Positions 1 to 8,060 of a DNA stretch of 64,000 nt are shown here, piece after piece. The position numbers and the translations under genes were made by a program. Each line of letters opens with the position of its first letter. Within the stretch, counting starts at the first letter, position 1. The notes beneath the pieces are model-generated. The model ran no database searches. It worked only from the letters and a program-made list of their open reading frames with translations, and was not told where the DNA came from. The stretch lies in assembly GCF_035621455.1 (NCBI RefSeq), contig NZ_CP141822.1, positions 2,728,001 through 2,792,000 of the forward strand, written 5' to 3'. The DNA comes from Vibrio natriegens NBRC 15636 = ATCC 14048 = DSM 759. Its GTDB lineage: Bacteria; Pseudomonadota; Gammaproteobacteria; Enterobacterales; Vibrionaceae.

Positions 1-1
1 C

Positions 2-559
2 CATCCCCTGTCACTTGGCAATGAATCGCTCTCGCTTGATCAAGCTATCGAACGAGAAAAAGAGATTTTGAGGCCACTTAAAACTCATGCGGATTTGGTA
101 CTTAATAGTAGTGGACAGTCGCTGCATGAGTTGAGTGAGACGGTTCGCATGCGAGTTGTGGCGCGCGAAAGCAAAGGGCTGGTGATGGTATTTGAATCTT
201 TTGGGTTCAAATATGGCCTGCCTTCCGATGCCGATTATGTCTTTGATGTGCGATTTTTACCTAACCCACACTGGGAGCCGGGACTACGCCCATATACGGG
301 TTTAGATGCCCCGATCGCCGCGTTTTTAGAACAGCATCAATCTGTCCTCGATCTAAAGCATCAAATAGAGAGCTTTATTGAGAATTGGCTTCCGCTGTTA
401 GAAAAGAATAATCGCAGCTACCTCACTGTCGCCATAGGTTGTACGGGAGGGAAACACCGCTCGGTGTACCTGACACAACAAATCGGTGAGTACTTCGCGA
501 AGAAGGGACACAAAGTGCAGATTCGTCATACCTCACTAGAAAAAAATGCTAAGGAGTAA
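2..559 (+). CDS. rapZ: RNase adapter protein RapZ, 3' part
   Basis: RapZ is the RNA-binding adapter that presents the sRNA GlmZ to RNase E and so tunes GlmS (glucosamine-6-phosphate synthase) synthesis. The reading frame is open from base 2 and the start lies outside the window, so only the last 185 or so residues of a protein of about 285 are present; the P-loop N-terminal half is missing. What remains is the C-terminal RNA-binding domain with the family blocks [19 protein letters not shown] and [12 protein letters not shown]. An internal TTG at 68 is not the true start because the frame and RapZ-like sequence continue upstream of it. ptsO follows after 2 bp, the usual end of the rpoN-hpf-ptsN-rapZ-ptsO operon. 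Confidence 0.93.
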   Translation, partial: HPLSLGNESLSLDQAIEREKEILRPLKTHADLVLNSSGQSLHELSETVRMRVVARESKGLVMVFESFGFKYGLPSDADYVFDVRFLPNPHWEPGLRPYTGLDAPIAAFLEQHQSVLDLKHQIESFIENWLPLLEKNNRSYLTVAIGCTGGKHRSVYLTQQIGEYFAKKGHKVQIRHTSLEKNAKE

Positions 560-561
560 CG

Positions 562-837
562 GTGGAATTAAGTCGCAAAGTATTGATCCAAAATCGTCTC
601 GGCCTTCACGCGCGTGCCGCAGTAAAGCTAGTGGAACTGGCACAAAGTTTTGAAGCCGTCATCACCATTGATAACGAAGAAGACATCACCGCGACAGCTG
701 ATAGTGTGATGGGACTTCTTATGCTTGAGTCGGCTCAAGGTCAATACGTCACGATTCATGCCGCTGGCGACCAAGCAGAACAAGCACTGGATGCGGTGTG
801 TCTGCTCATTGAAGATAAGTTTGAAGAAGGTGAGTAA
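562..837 (+). CDS. ptsO: Phosphocarrier protein NPr (nitrogen PTS HPr)
   Basis: An HPr-family phosphocarrier of 91 residues. NPr relays phosphate from PtsP (EI-Ntr) to PtsN (EIIA-Ntr) in the nitrogen phosphotransferase system and has no sugar permease partner. The phosphorylated histidine is His16 in the motif [10 protein letters not shown], and the C-terminal region carries the HPr-like [10 protein letters not shown] block. The start is GTG at 562, preceded by AAGGAG at 551-556 that lies inside the end of rapZ, so the two genes are translationally close. The stop codon sits inside the stem of an intrinsic terminator. Position after rapZ argues for NPr rather than the sugar-PTS HPr. Confidence 0.93.
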   Translation: MELSRKVLIQNRLGLHARAAVKLVELAQSFEAVITIDNEEDITATADSVMGLLMLESAQGQYVTIHAAGDQAEQALDAVCLLIEDKFEEGE

Positions 838-851
838 CACACTCACCTTTT
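828..851 (+). terminator. Intrinsic terminator of the rapZ-ptsO operon
   Basis: Perfect 8-bp stem AGGTGAGT / ACTCACCT with loop AACAC, followed by TTTT. The ptsO stop codon (835-837) is part of the 5' arm and loop, so the terminator overlaps the coding end. Confidence 0.8.
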
Positions 852-1081
852 ATCTAATGTAATCAACAACTTCAAACCAAACCTTTCCAACTCCATTATC
901 CTGAAGTAAGCAAACAACTTTGTGTTTGTCTTCAGTTTTAGTCATATCTCCTTCCGTTCTTTTACTGAGTTGCTTTCTTTTAGCAAATAATTTTGTTTAG
1001 TTTCACAAGTTGTTATTAAAAGGCGCCTAGAATTAAGTTATTATTCAACGCATTGTAAACATCAGGAATTGGGAGGAACGA

Positions 1082-2437
1082 ATGGCAGAGCAAATAGAAT
1101 TCGACCAAGCTCACCAAGCCCTCCAAGAAGTCACAGAAGCGTTGGAAAACGGACGCTTCGTCCATGTTCGCCGTCAGCTCCAGGACATGGAACCTGAGGA
1201 TATCGCTCACCTTTTAGAAGCGGCGCCACGTAAAAGCCGTGACGTGCTTTGGCAACTGACCGACCCTGAAGACTACGGTGAGATTCTTGACGAACTCAAC
1301 GAAGACGTCAAAGACAACCTTGTATCCAAAATGGCCCCTGAAGCGCTTGCTGAAGCAACAGAAGGCATGGATACCGATGACGTTGCTTACGTACTGCGTA
1401 GTTTGCCAGATGACCTCTCACGCGAAGTCCTATCCCAAATGGACTCAGCAGATCGTCTTCGCGTAGAAACGGCCCTTTCCTACCCCGAAGATACCGCTGG
1501 TGGTCTAATGAACACCGACGTTATCACTATCCGTGGTGACGTCGACGTCGATGTAGTCTTACGCTATCTACGCATGAAAGGCGAACTGCCAGAAGCAACA
1601 GATGCACTGTATGTCATTGATGAAGAAAGCAAACTGATTGGTGAACTGCCAATCACAATGCTTATCACGACCCAGCCTGATGTCAAAATTATCGACATTA
1701 TGGAAGACGCGGACGAAGCAATCACGGTGGATACCAGTGATTCTGATGTCGCGAGCCTGTTTGAACGTCGTAATTGGGTGTCGGCTCCAGTCGTGGATGA
1801 AAACCAACATCTCGTTGGCCGTATTACAATCGATGACGTGGTTGACGTTATTCGTGAAGACGCTGAACACTCGATGATGAGTATGGCGGGTATGGACGAT
1901 GATGAAGATACCTTCGCACCTGTCGTTAAATCTGCGCGCAAACGCAGTATTTGGTTGGGTGCCAATGTTCTCGCTGCACTAGCGGCGGCCTCTGTTTCTA
2001 ACATGTTTGAAGCGACTCTGGACCAAATGGCGGCGATTGCGGTCTTGATGACCATCGTACCATCTATGGGTGGGGTTGCTGGTAACCAGACAGTAGCCCT
2101 TGTCATTCGTGGCCTTGCCCTTGGTCATATCGGTGACGCAAACAAGCGAGAGCTGTTGATGAAAGAAGCGGCCATCGGTTTGCTTAACGGCATTATGTGG
2201 GCGCTGATCATCGGTGGTATTGTCGTAGCCTGGAAAGGCAACTGGATGCTAGGTGGCATTATCTCTGCCGCCATGCTGACCAATTTACTCGTTGCTGGTA
2301 TCGCCGGGGTGAGCATTCCAATTCTGCTTAAAAAGATGAACATCGATCCGGCTCTGGCTGGTGGTATGGCGCTGACAACCGTCACGGATGTCATTGGCCT
2401 GTCGGTGTTCCTCGGGCTCGCAACCATCATGATCTAA
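1082..2437 (+). CDS. mgtE: Magnesium transporter MgtE
   Basis: MgtE is a Mg2+-gated Mg2+ channel of the inner membrane. The 451 residues have the standard architecture: an acidic, helical N-domain (about 1-130), a CBS pair (about 135-255) that senses cytosolic Mg2+, a connecting helix, and a hydrophobic C-terminal region (about 285-451) with five membrane segments, including the conserved MGGVAGNQTVALVIRGLA and PALAGGMALTTVTDVIG blocks that line the pore. The start ATG is preceded by GGGAGG at 1071-1076. The gene stands alone between the ptsO terminator and a bidirectional terminator shared with pmbA. The 244 bp upstream hold the ptsO terminator and presumably the mgtE promoter; I could not identify a convincing metal riboswitch there. 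Confidence 0.96.
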   Translation: MAEQIEFDQAHQALQEVTEALENGRFVHVRRQLQDMEPEDIAHLLEAAPRKSRDVLWQLTDPEDYGEILDELNEDVKDNLVSKMAPEALAEATEGMDTDDVAYVLRSLPDDLSREVLSQMDSADRLRVETALSYPEDTAGGLMNTDVITIRGDVDVDVVLRYLRMKGELPEATDALYVIDEESKLIGELPITMLITTQPDVKIIDIMEDADEAITVDTSDSDVASLFERRNWVSAPVVDENQHLVGRITIDDVVDVIREDAEHSMMSMAGMDDDEDTFAPVVKSARKRSIWLGANVLAALAAASVSNMFEATLDQMAAIAVLMTIVPSMGGVAGNQTVALVIRGLALGHIGDANKRELLMKEAAIGLLNGIMWALIIGGIVVAWKGNWMLGGIISAAMLTNLLVAGIAGVSIPILLKKMNIDPALAGGMALTTVTDVIGLSVFLGLATIMI

Positions 2438-2458
2438 AGTTGCCGCTAACGAACAATA

Positions 2459-2493
2459 AAAAAGCCTGATGTAAAGTTCACATCAGGCTTTTT
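2459..2493. terminator. Bidirectional terminator between mgtE and pmbA
   Basis: Stem AAAAGCCTGATGT / ACATCAGGCTTTT with short loop AAAGTTC. There is an A-run on the 5' side and a T-run on the 3' side, so it can end transcription from both convergent genes. Confidence 0.85.
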
Positions 2494-2515
2494 GGTATTT
2501 GAATCAGGCTTAAAC

Positions 2516-3859
2516 TTACTCGCCAGCAACCTTCATAGTATCCAGTAAGATAGAGCCAGTCTGAATCTGAGAACGTGTTTCCACATCACTGCCAACGGCA
2601 ACAATCTTGTTGAACATATCTTTTAAATTACCTGCAATGGTAATTTCAGACACTGGGTACTGAATTTCACCGTTTTCGACCCAGAAACCAGCCGCACCAC
2701 GAGAGTAATCACCCGTGACAACATTCACACCTTGCCCCATCACTTCAGTAACAAGAAGGCCAGTACCAAGCTCTTTTAGCATTTGCTCGAAGTTCTGTCC
2801 CGTCGATTTCACGTACCAGTTATGAATACCACCAGCATGGCCAGTTGGGTCCATTTTCATTTTACGCGCCGCATAACTGGTCAATAGATACGTAGCCAGC
2901 ACACCATCAGTGATAATTTCACGATCTTGTGTGTAGACACCTTCACTGTCAAACGGGCTAGATGCCAATCCGCGCAATACGTGCGGACGCTCTGAAACAT
3001 TGAACCACTCTGGCAGAATTTGCTTACCAAGGTGATCGAGAAGGAAGGACGATTGACGGTAGAGGTTGCCGCCACTTATCGCCATAACCAAATGCCCAAT
3101 CAAGCCTGTCGCAACATCTGCAGCAAACATAATTGGGTATTGTCCCGTTTTGAGTCTCTGTGCATCCAAACGGTTAACGGTGTTTTCAGCGGCTTTACGT
3201 CCTACCGTTTCAGGTGTCCAGAGGTCATCACGATGACGAGCGACCGTGTAGCTGTAGTCACGCTCCATTTCACCGTTTTTACCAACGCCAATCACACAAC
3301 AGCTGGTGCTGTGACGACTCGAAGCGTAGCTTGCCAGCAGGCCGTGACTGTTGCCGTAGACTTTCACACCATAGTGGCTATCGTAGCTCGCGCCGTCACT
3401 TTGTTTGATTGAGCTGTCGTAGCTAAGCGCTTCTTTTTCTGCCGCGATCGCCACTTCTGCAGCGTAATCCGGATCTGGAGAGTCTGGGTGGAACAGGTCC
3501 AAATCTGGAATCGAGTCAACCATGTACTCTTTTGCTGCTGGCCCTGCGAACGGGTCTTCGGATGTGTAATGAGCAATATCCAGCGCCGCGATAACCGTTT
3601 GTTCAATCGCAGCCTCACTCAGATCGGACGTAGACGCACTGCCCTTACGCTGACCTCGGTAAACGGTAATGCCAAGTGCACCATCGCTGTTGAATTCGAC
3701 ATTTTCTACGTCCCCCATGCGGGTAGAAACACTTAAACCAGTGCTTTTAGTAATTGCGACTTCTGCGGCATCAGACTTAGTCGATGCAAGCTTTAACGCT
3801 CTTGCGACTGCCTGTTCTAGCTCGGTACGTTGCTCAGCAACCTGCTGTTTAATATCCAT
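2516..3859 (-). CDS. pmbA: Metalloprotease PmbA/TldE
   Basis: PmbA (TldE) is the non-catalytic partner of TldD. In E. coli the heterodimer degrades unfolded peptides, matures microcin B17 and cleaves the CcdA antitoxin. The 447 residues match the usual PmbA length and cover the TldD/PmbA N-terminal, middle and C-terminal domains ([53 protein letters not shown]). It lacks the HExxxH motif, as expected for TldE. It is divergent from darP across 110 bp, an arrangement I recall as common in gammaproteobacteria. The partner tldD is in the same window, about 9 kb away at 12988-14433. Confidence 0.95.
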   Translation of the reverse strand: MDIKQQVAEQRTELEQAVARALKLASTKSDAAEVAITKSTGLSVSTRMGDVENVEFNSDGALGITVYRGQRKGSASTSDLSEAAIEQTVIAALDIAHYTSEDPFAGPAAKEYMVDSIPDLDLFHPDSPDPDYAAEVAIAAEKEALSYDSSIKQSDGASYDSHYGVKVYGNSHGLLASYASSRHSTSCCVIGVGKNGEMERDYSYTVARHRDDLWTPETVGRKAAENTVNRLDAQRLKTGQYPIMFAADVATGLIGHLVMAISGGNLYRQSSFLLDHLGKQILPEWFNVSERPHVLRGLASSPFDSEGVYTQDREIITDGVLATYLLTSYAARKMKMDPTGHAGGIHNWYVKSTGQNFEQMLKELGTGLLVTEVMGQGVNVVTGDYSRGAAGFWVENGEIQYPVSEITIAGNLKDMFNKIVAVGSDVETRSQIQTGSILLDTMKVAGE

Positions 3860-3969
3860 TGTCTTTCACATCTTGTATTTGATGTTCAATAGAATAACAA
3901 GAATTTCGCTTTCTCCCCACGATTCTTGTTAAAATAGTCATAATATTAATCAAAACACAGGCAACTGAA

Positions 3970-4497
3970 ATGGCACGTAAGAATCAAAAAGCGCCATGGG
4001 AACCAGAAGAAGAGATCATCTGGGTAAGTAAATCCGAGATGAAGCGAGACATGGAAGAACTGCAAAAGCTAGGCGAAGAGCTTGTCGGCCTAAAGCCTTC
4101 AGTTCTCGAAAAGTTTCCATTGAGTGAAGACCTAAGAGAAGCAATTGCGGATGCACAACGCTTTAAAAACGAAGCGCGTCGTCGCCAATTGCAACGTATC
4201 GGTAAACTGATGCGTTATGAAGATCCAGAGCCAATCCAGGCAGCACTGGATAAAATTCGTAACAAGCACTCTCAATTGACGGCAGTCTTCCACAAGCTGG
4301 AAGCATTGCGTGATCGTGTAGTGGAAGAAGGCGATAAAGCCATTGATGACGTAGTGGAGCTGTACCCAGAAGCCGATCGTCAACGTCTACGTCAACTGGC
4401 TCGCCAGGCAGCGAAAGAGAAAAAAGCAGGTAAACCAGCGAAAGCGTACCGCGAAATTTTCCAAATCCTTAAAGGCCTTAACGAAGAAGAATACTAA
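3970..4497 (+). CDS. darP: Ribosome biogenesis factor DarP (YjgA, DUF615)
   Basis: A 175-residue, highly charged helical protein of the DUF615/YjgA family. DarP associates with late 50S assembly intermediates and helps mature the peptidyl-transferase centre. Family features visible are the N-terminal [18 protein letters not shown] segment, the [11 protein letters not shown] helix, and the central [13 protein letters not shown] basic block that fits rRNA contact. It is divergent from pmbA and ended by a strong hairpin terminator at 4518-4547. Confidence 0.93.
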   Translation: MARKNQKAPWEPEEEIIWVSKSEMKRDMEELQKLGEELVGLKPSVLEKFPLSEDLREAIADAQRFKNEARRRQLQRIGKLMRYEDPEPIQAALDKIRNKHSQLTAVFHKLEALRDRVVEEGDKAIDDVVELYPEADRQRLRQLARQAAKEKKAGKPAKAYREIFQILKGLNEEEY

Positions 4498-4517
4498 TTC
4501 TTTGAAAAATAAGCCCG

Positions 4518-4547
4518 AAAAAAGCAGACGACTTCGTCTGCTTTTTT
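4518..4547 (+). terminator. Intrinsic terminator after darP
   Basis: Stem AAAGCAGACG / CGTCTGCTTT around loop ACTT, flanked by an A-run and a T-run (TTTTTT). It can also serve the convergent gene on the minus strand. Confidence 0.85.
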
Positions 4548-4563
4548 ATTGAGAAAATGGTGC

Positions 4564-5526
4564 TCACACTACGCGGTTTACGCTTTCTCCGCGTTCAAAT
4601 GCATTAATATTTTCAATTAAGATGTCAGCTAAGCGCTGAATAGAAGAGTCACTGCCCCATGCAACATGAGGGGTCAGCAGCAAGTTTGGCATTGCCATGT
4701 TTGCGATCAAAGGATTGCTTTCATCAGCCGGCTCTTGAGTAAAGACATCAAAACCCGCCGCCGAAATTTCACCACTTTGTAATGCATCCACCGTCGCCTG
4801 TTCGTCAACCAAACCACCGCGGCCGGTATTAATCAGGATAGCCGTGGGCTTCATTTGCTTTAACTCCGCGTCGGCAATGAGATTACGCGTGTGTTCATTC
4901 AGTGGGCAATGCAGTGTAATTGCATCCGATTGTTTGAGAACGTCTTCAAACGGTACATAGCCTTGTCGGCATTCAGCTGCACCTTTTCGTTCAGCAAACA
5001 ATACTTTCATTCCTAAAGCTTGTGCTAATTTTGCTGTTGCCTGCCCTAGCGCACCACTACCAATAATGCCTAATGTGCTTCCATTAATATCGCCAATAGG
5101 GTGAGTAAAAAAGCAAAACTGCTTGTTGCGTTGCCACTCGCCTGCTGCGATGTCTTGATGGTAACCGAAGAGGTTGCGGCGTAGCGCGAACAACATAGCA
5201 ATCACGTGTTCCGGAACGGTTTGGATCGCATAGCCTTGAACATTCGCAACAGCAATATTATGCGCTGAGCAGTAATCCACATCGACGTTATTAAAACCCG
5301 TCGCGGCAACCGCCACCATTCGTAGCTTAGGTAATTGAGTCAGCACTTGCTGATCAAGAATGACTTTATTGCTGATGACAATATCAGCATCAGCAAGTCG
5401 TTCAACAACTTGATCTGGGGAAGTAAGACCATACTCAACCCACTCATGCTCAAAGCTAGGACGTGGCACTTGAATATGGTCAGGGATCGTAGCTCGATCA
5501 AGAAAGACGACTTTTGGCAGTAACAT
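4564..5526 (-). CDS. D-2-hydroxyacid dehydrogenase (NAD-dependent)
   Basis: A 320-residue NAD(P)-dependent D-isomer 2-hydroxyacid dehydrogenase, close to the glycerate dehydrogenase/hydroxypyruvate reductase group. The Rossmann motif GSGALG is at 156-161 with an acidic residue after the second strand. The catalytic triad of the family is present: Arg236 (NTGRG), Glu265 (TQEP) and His287 (LTPHVAWGS). The substrate cannot be fixed from sequence; reduction of hydroxypyruvate or glyoxylate is likely. It lies 32 bp downstream of rluA on the same strand and probably shares its transcript. Confidence 0.88.
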   Translation of the reverse strand: MLLPKVVFLDRATIPDHIQVPRPSFEHEWVEYGLTSPDQVVERLADADIVISNKVILDQQVLTQLPKLRMVAVAATGFNNVDVDYCSAHNIAVANVQGYAIQTVPEHVIAMLFALRRNLFGYHQDIAAGEWQRNKQFCFFTHPIGDINGSTLGIIGSGALGQATAKLAQALGMKVLFAERKGAAECRQGYVPFEDVLKQSDAITLHCPLNEHTRNLIADAELKQMKPTAILINTGRGGLVDEQATVDALQSGEISAAGFDVFTQEPADESNPLIANMAMPNLLLTPHVAWGSDSSIQRLADILIENINAFERGESVNRVV

Positions 5527-5558
5527 AACGGCTCCTTGTTCACTGCCTTAGAATAAGT

Positions 5559-6311
5559 TTATGGACGTGGCAGTGTTTTGTAATCTGGTAATTTACGCTC
5601 TGGGTCGAAATAGTCAAAGATCATCTCTTCCGCTTCCGGATAAAAATCACACGGAACAAAAATACTGCGTAACCAATGGTTTTTTGGATGGTAAAAGCTC
5701 AACTCCGCTGCGTGCAACTCCAAGCGTTCTGAGAATGCTTTGGCCTCGTCCATTGCATAGAATTCATCGCCCACAATAGGATGACCCAAAGCTTGCATAT
5801 GCACGCGTAGTTGATGAGAACGCCCGGTAATAGGCAGTAGACGCACGATCGTCGTCTTAACACCATTTTCGTGCTCTTCGAGTTTCGCAACCTGGAAAAG
5901 TGTTTTAGATGGTTTGCCATCTTCAAAGCAGACTTTTTGCAGCGGGCGGTTCGGCCAGTCACAAATCAATGGAAGATCAATCTCACCTTCTTGCTCATCG
6001 ATATGCCCCCACACTCTTGCATAGTAGATTTTGTGCGTTAAGCGAAACTGAAATTGTTTCTTCAAGGCACTCTCTGCTCGCTTGTTTTTCGCTAACACCA
6101 TCAAGCCTGAAGTCGACATATCTAAGCGATGTACGACCTGAATATCTGGGTACTGCTCTTGCAGGCGGCTCCACATACTATCGTGATGCTCGGCAAGACG
6201 TCCCGGAACGGATAATAAGCCAGAAGGCTTATTCACGGCCAAAATTTGTTCGTCTTCAAAAACGATGTCAATCCAAGGGTCGGTTGGTGGCGTGTATTCA
6301 AGCATTGCCAT
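5559..6311 (-). CDS. rluA: Pseudouridine synthase RluA (23S U746 / tRNA U32)
   Basis: A 250-residue RluA-family pseudouridine synthase. The N-terminus (YTPPTDPWIDIVFEDE, VNKPSGLLSVPGRL) and the block DLPLICDWPNRP resemble E. coli RluA, which modifies 23S rRNA U746 and U32 of several tRNAs. The catalytic aspartate is Asp64 in VHRLDMSTSG. The RNA-binding block TGRSHQLRVHMQALGHPIVGD is intact. It has no S4 domain, consistent with RluA rather than RluC/D. The C-terminus is about 30 residues longer than in E. coli. An alternative ATG lies two codons downstream. Confidence 0.9.
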   Translation of the reverse strand: MAMLEYTPPTDPWIDIVFEDEQILAVNKPSGLLSVPGRLAEHHDSMWSRLQEQYPDIQVVHRLDMSTSGLMVLAKNKRAESALKKQFQFRLTHKIYYARVWGHIDEQEGEIDLPLICDWPNRPLQKVCFEDGKPSKTLFQVAKLEEHENGVKTTIVRLLPITGRSHQLRVHMQALGHPIVGDEFYAMDEAKAFSERLELHAAELSFYHPKNHWLRSIFVPCDFYPEAEEMIFDYFDPERKLPDYKTLPRP

Positions 6312-6706
6312 TGGCAGAGTCTCAAGAAATTAAAAACGCCGCGATTATAACGAGGCCTTGTCAAAAAGACATTTTATTTGAAATTAAAAACCCTACAAAC
6401 CAAAAGGCATTGCAATGTCAACAAGGATGCAAAAAACAAAAAATATCGGGATGTAAAATTAGTTTGACAAGGTAAGCAATAAGTTTATAGAGTGCTAGAG
6501 AAAGCCTGCTATTCCTGATGCTTCATATCCTTGAAGCCTCACTATTAGACATACAAAAAAATAAATACATTCAGGTTCAAACACATCATTTTTAAACATT
6601 ACCGTGCGCTTAACGCCATTACTTCTCAGATATAGCGAAATAATGCTGTGAGGTGCTGCTCCCCAAGGCTCGCTTGGGAACAAATAAAATAACAAGGACA
6701 CGAAGC
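6312..6706. other. Intergenic region between rluA and the NRAMP-like gene
   Basis: 395 bp without a supported gene. It contains the rluA start region, a good sigma-70 promoter for the rightward gene at 6464-6491, and an untranslated leader of about 200 nt. Two hairpins are visible in the leader: GCTTCA/TGAAGC near 6520-6537 and CCCAAG/CTTGGG near 6663-6678. Confidence 0.6.
6464..6491 (+). promoter_or_regulatory. Sigma-70 promoter for the NRAMP-like gene
   Basis: Consensus -35 TTGACA at 6464-6469, a 16-bp spacer, and -10 TATAGA at 6486-6491. The predicted transcription start is near 6498, which gives a leader of about 200 nt before the ATG. Confidence 0.65.
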
Positions 6707-7972
6707 ATGGACTCCGCCGTAACATCACCACCCCAATCCAAAATATCCTTATTCTTTCGCTCGCTAGGCCCAGGGATCCTTATGGCTTCTGCGGCCGTCG
6801 GTGGCTCTCACCTGGTTGCCTCGACAAAAGCCGGTGCTATCTATGGCTGGCAGCTCGCTGCGCTAATTCTGCTGGTAAACTTTTTTAAGTACCCATTTTT
6901 CCGCGCAGGCGTGCAATACACCATGGGCACAGGTAAAACACTGGTTGAAGGCTATGCTGAGATGGGCCGCCCTTACCTCTGGGCATTTTTATTCTTAAGC
7001 GCCGTTTCCGCCGTGATTAATACCGCAGCCTTGTTAATGTTCAGTGCGAGCCTGCTGGGCTATTTCATTCCATTTTCGTTATCCATGGCTTCGCTGAGTA
7101 TCATTGTGATCGCGACGTGTCTGATCATTCTTTTTGCTGGGCACTACAAAGCGCTCGACACGCTATCTAAAGTCATCATGTCGGTATTGACCATTGCAAC
7201 TCTGCTTGCCGCTGCGATTGCGTTTGGTAATCCGGTGGAACAAGTTGCGAATTTTGAATCACCATCAGTGTGGTCCATTGCTGCAATTGGCTTTATTGTT
7301 GTGACGATGGGCTGGATGCCGGCTCCTATCGAGATTTCGTGTTTAACCTCTGCATGGTTAAAACGTCAGTCCAGTGAGCAAGAAGTGACGGCCCGCTCGG
7401 CTCTGTTCGACTTTAACGTCGGCTACATTGGTACAGCGATTCTTGCGATTGTCTTTTTATCGCTGGGCTCACTGATGTTGCATGGCTCAGGTGTTGAGCT
7501 GAAAAGTTCTGGCGTCGGTTTCTCTCACCAGCTTGTGGGATTGTATGCCTCAACGATCGGTGAGTGGTCTCGTTACCTAATCGCGGTCATTGCGTTCTTC
7601 TGTATCTTCGGTAGTACGATCACTGTCATTGATGGCTACTCACGCGTGATTTCGGACTCGCAACGTCTGTTACGTTCGCAACCAGACACAAATCCGAAAG
7701 CAACCTCAGCTATCATGCTAGTGGTCTCTTTGCTAGCGCTGGGTATTGTGACCTTCTGGGCTTCGGCACTACTACCAATGTTGAACTTTGCAATGATTCT
7801 GGCGTTCATGACCACACCGTTCTTTGCGCTATTAAACTACATTCTTGTGAGTAAAACTGACTTGCCTAAAGCATTAGCAGTTGGACCTAAACTGAAGTGG
7901 TTGTCGATTGTAGGTTTGATTTATCTGTTCGGCTTCCTGGCGGTGTTTGTCTGGTGGAAGTGGCTAATGTAA
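6707..7972 (+). CDS. NRAMP-family divalent metal cation transporter-like protein
   Basis: A 421-residue, very hydrophobic protein with about 11 membrane segments, related to the NRAMP family (YcsG-type branch). The first membrane block reads GPGILMASAAVGGSHLVAST, so the canonical DPGN metal-binding motif of NRAMP transporters is absent, and the TM6 region reads GWMPAPIEIS instead of the usual MPHN-type motif. The transported substrate is therefore uncertain. I chose ATG 6707 because AAGGA sits 8 bases upstream; an in-frame GTG at 6653 would add 18 non-hydrophobic residues and has no good ribosome binding site. The gene is monocistronic, with its own promoter and a terminator shared with rapA. 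Confidence 0.82.
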   Translation: MDSAVTSPPQSKISLFFRSLGPGILMASAAVGGSHLVASTKAGAIYGWQLAALILLVNFFKYPFFRAGVQYTMGTGKTLVEGYAEMGRPYLWAFLFLSAVSAVINTAALLMFSASLLGYFIPFSLSMASLSIIVIATCLIILFAGHYKALDTLSKVIMSVLTIATLLAAAIAFGNPVEQVANFESPSVWSIAAIGFIVVTMGWMPAPIEISCLTSAWLKRQSSEQEVTARSALFDFNVGYIGTAILAIVFLSLGSLMLHGSGVELKSSGVGFSHQLVGLYASTIGEWSRYLIAVIAFFCIFGSTITVIDGYSRVISDSQRLLRSQPDTNPKATSAIMLVVSLLALGIVTFWASALLPMLNFAMILAFMTTPFFALLNYILVSKTDLPKALAVGPKLKWLSIVGLIYLFGFLAVFVWWKWLM

Positions 7973-8012
7973 TTAGCTTCAAAGTATCTAAAACGTACGC
8001 AGATAAAAAGAA

Positions 8013-8036
8013 AAAGGCCTTCAATAGAAGGCCTTT
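8013..8036. terminator. Bidirectional terminator between NRAMP-like gene and rapA
   Basis: Perfect 10-bp stem AAAGGCCTTC / GAAGGCCTTT with loop AATA, with an A-rich flank on the left and T-rich on the right. It lies between two convergent genes. Confidence 0.82.
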
Positions 8037-8060
8037 GTTATTTGGTTTAAATACGGATTA

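Noticed and set aside
1564..2106. Long open frame opposite mgtE
   Set aside because: It is an antisense shadow of a well-conserved gene, with low-complexity Ser/Thr composition and no ribosome binding site.
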